The notes under the pieces: generated by a model
What the model was told of the DNA's origin: nothing
Databases searched by the model: none
The model's input: the letters and a program-made list of their open reading frames with translations, nothing else
NCBI GenBank assembly: GCA_019420325.1
Contig: JAHZHK010000013.1
Span: 1 to 31,203, forward strand
DNA length: 31,203 nt
Source: Coriobacteriaceae bacterium
GTDB lineage: Bacteria > Actinomycetota > Coriobacteriia > Coriobacteriales > UMGS124
Direction of reading: 5' to 3'
Program-made: the position numbers and the translations under genes
Shown: positions 30,247 through 31,203 of the stretch, piece by piece
Layout: every line of letters starts with the position of its first letter
Position numbering within the stretch: position 1 is the stretch's first letter

Positions 30247-30318
30247 GTGTTCACGTTCCAACAACTCAAGTACTTTTGTGCTGCATATGGGGCACGTAGT
30301 CTTAACAAGGCAGCTTGA
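30247..30318 (+). pseudogene. N-terminal relic of a LysR regulator (23 codons)
   Basis: From GTG 30247 the frame reads FTFQQLKYFCAAYGARSLNK then AA and a TGA at 30316-30318. This is the first helix and turn of a LysR helix-turn-helix (compare NTEYLRYFELAYMEGNFSAA at 24640). The rest of the gene is gone; the following 180 bp show nothing related. It is too short to work. Confidence 0.7.
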
Positions 30319-30503
30319 AGTTTGGGCTTAAAAGACAGTGGGCTCTGTAATCCCACCACTGCCCGCAATGTGAGCCTGCTTTGCAGAAAGCCTGTCGTTC
30401 GGCCGCGCCTCTTCGTTGGTTGCCTGTGCCATACTGCTCGCCAAGAATTGTTTCCTGGGTGGATGGTTGAGGGCTGTTCGTCCTGACAAGGGGATGATAT
30501 TTA

Positions 30504-30737
30504 GTGTTTGAGCAGCTGTATGGGAAAACGGGGGTCAAGACCATCTTGGGCTCTGGTCTCATGTGGGCATGGTTCGATGCCTTTTACATGAGCTCGCTTT
30601 TTCCGGCAAGTGGTGCCGGCATGCTGTCTGAGGTGTGTGCCGCTGCGGTGTTTCTCCTTACCATTCCTTTTCTTGTGATTGCCTTGCTAAGGCCGGCGTA
30701 TGTCCATACCCTTCTGTCATCAAGGCGAGAGGCATGA
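30504..30737 (+). CDS. N-terminal part of a membrane LuxR-type regulator, or separate small membrane protein
   Basis: A 77-residue frame with two membrane segments: TILGSGLMWAWFDAFYMSSL and SEVCAAAVFLLTIPFLVIAL. The opening (SGLMWAWFDAFYMSSLFP) resembles the first helix of the multi-membrane N-terminal domains that precede LuxR helix-turn-helix units in Coriobacteriia. GTG 30504 follows AAGGGG. Its stop overlaps the ATG of the next frame as ATGA. The two frames together look like one protein, so this is either a frameshifted gene or two coupled proteins. Confidence 0.55.
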   Translation: MFEQLYGKTGVKTILGSGLMWAWFDAFYMSSLFPASGAGMLSEVCAAAVFLLTIPFLVIALLRPAYVHTLLSSRREA

Positions 30738-31203
30738 TTGCAGTGGGAATGGCGGGTGCATCTGGCTCCCTGCTGTTTGTCGTTGCGGATATGTTGGGGA
30801 TGCTCCTCCTCGCTACACTCGCGTGTGTGTTGTGTGCTCTCTTCATGGCGCTCATGACAGTTGCGTGGGGTGCTGTGTATGCACAGGGCGGCTCAATAAC
30901 CGCCACTCCATATGTCGCGGGGGCATTTGCGTGTGCCATTGCGTTTGACGTGCCGCTGCTTTTTATGATTCCGACAGCGTGCGCTGTGTTCTATGCCCTG
31001 TTCCCCCTCATCTCCTGCTTTGTTTTCCTTGGTGTCGATGCCGAGGACCGTACCTATGCCTCTGTACTTGATGCATCTGTTCCGGTTGTTGGAAAACGAG
31101 CCAGCAAACCAAAGCCGCTCGCCTCTTTGGGCATCCCGCGCACCATACTGTTCGGCTACGTGCTTGTTATGGCGGGCTTTGCCTATCTCCAGCACCTCAT
31201 TTC
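30734..31203 (+). CDS. Continuation of the membrane regulator, cut by the window end
   Basis: From ATG 30734 the frame is open to the window edge (156 codons). It begins MIAVGMAGASGSLLFVV and contains about five hydrophobic segments, including GMLLLATLACVLCALFMALM and ACAIAFDVPLLFMIPTACAV, a polar loop around VGKRASKPKPLASLG, and TILFGYVLVMAGFAYLQ. The A-G-x-x-G-S-L-L segment after a basic loop is typical of helix 3 in LuxR-linked membrane domains. A helix-turn-helix domain would be expected beyond the window; its absence there would refute the call. Confidence 0.55.
   Translation, partial: MIAVGMAGASGSLLFVVADMLGMLLLATLACVLCALFMALMTVAWGAVYAQGGSITATPYVAGAFACAIAFDVPLLFMIPTACAVFYALFPLISCFVFLGVDAEDRTYASVLDASVPVVGKRASKPKPLASLGIPRTILFGYVLVMAGFAYLQHLI

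Noticed and set aside
1..31203. tRNA, rRNA, transposase or integrase genes
   Set aside because: I saw no cloverleaf-type sequence, rRNA segment, or transposase or integrase motif on either strand by eye; a covariance-model search would settle the RNA question.

Overview
This window looks like chromosome of a high-GC anaerobic actinobacterium of the class Coriobacteriia, perhaps the Eggerthella/Slackia side. The evidence is family content, not a database match: Tat-exported FAD_binding_2 (fumarate reductase-like) flavoproteins paired with LysR or LuxR regulators, a multi-membrane LuxR-type regulator N-terminus at the right edge, and heavy use of GTG and TTG starts with ATGA/GTGA gene overlaps.

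Layout. (1) 124-2578: a tight three-gene operon of a cysteine-rich HypB/CobW-like GTPase, a lone ABC ATPase, and a substrate-binding-protein-like polypeptide with no signal peptide. It has no permease and no function I can name, and it is the best candidate here for an undescribed system. (2) 2579-3875: a graveyard with a candidate iron box, fused fragments of a YclN/CeuB-type permease and a YclQ/CeuA-type binding protein, a truncated heavy-metal-associated (HMA) gene, and the N-terminus of an exported CbiK-like chelatase. (3) 4071-19433: a metal or metallophore uptake island. It holds a FecB-FecC-FecD-FecE importer, two AraC regulators, a YbtP/YbtQ-like pair of half transporters, and a Dpp/Opp-type system whose two ATPases are fused. 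(4) 19555-19803: an intact small HMA protein. Its last 205 bp are repeated identically at 3474-3678, so this direct repeat brackets the island. (5) 20136-23000: a Tat flavoprotein gene, a long gene-poor stretch, and a scar joining a LuxR tail to a flavoprotein tail. (6) 23029-27205: HipBA-like toxin-antitoxin genes, a LysR regulator, and a secreted protein with Ig-like, CUB-like and two PASTA domains. (7) 27341-31203: a LysR/flavoprotein divergent pair with a clear LysR box, a 23-codon LysR relic, and the start of a membrane regulator split into two overlapping frames.

How the genes fit together. In the island, the regulatory region between the second AraC gene and the exporter-type pair carries a good match to a DtxR/IdeR iron box plus TCGG repeats spaced exactly 10 bp apart. 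This suggests a cascade like YbtA-YbtPQ: iron represses the AraC gene, and the AraC protein switches on the transporters when its siderophore is present. No siderophore biosynthesis genes are visible, so the island probably scavenges metallophores or haem-like chelates made by others. The remnants on its left side show that an older catechol-type siderophore system decayed there. The flavoprotein genes likely serve anaerobic respiration with unknown organic acceptors, each under its own regulator. Fragments of the same families show rapid gain and loss.
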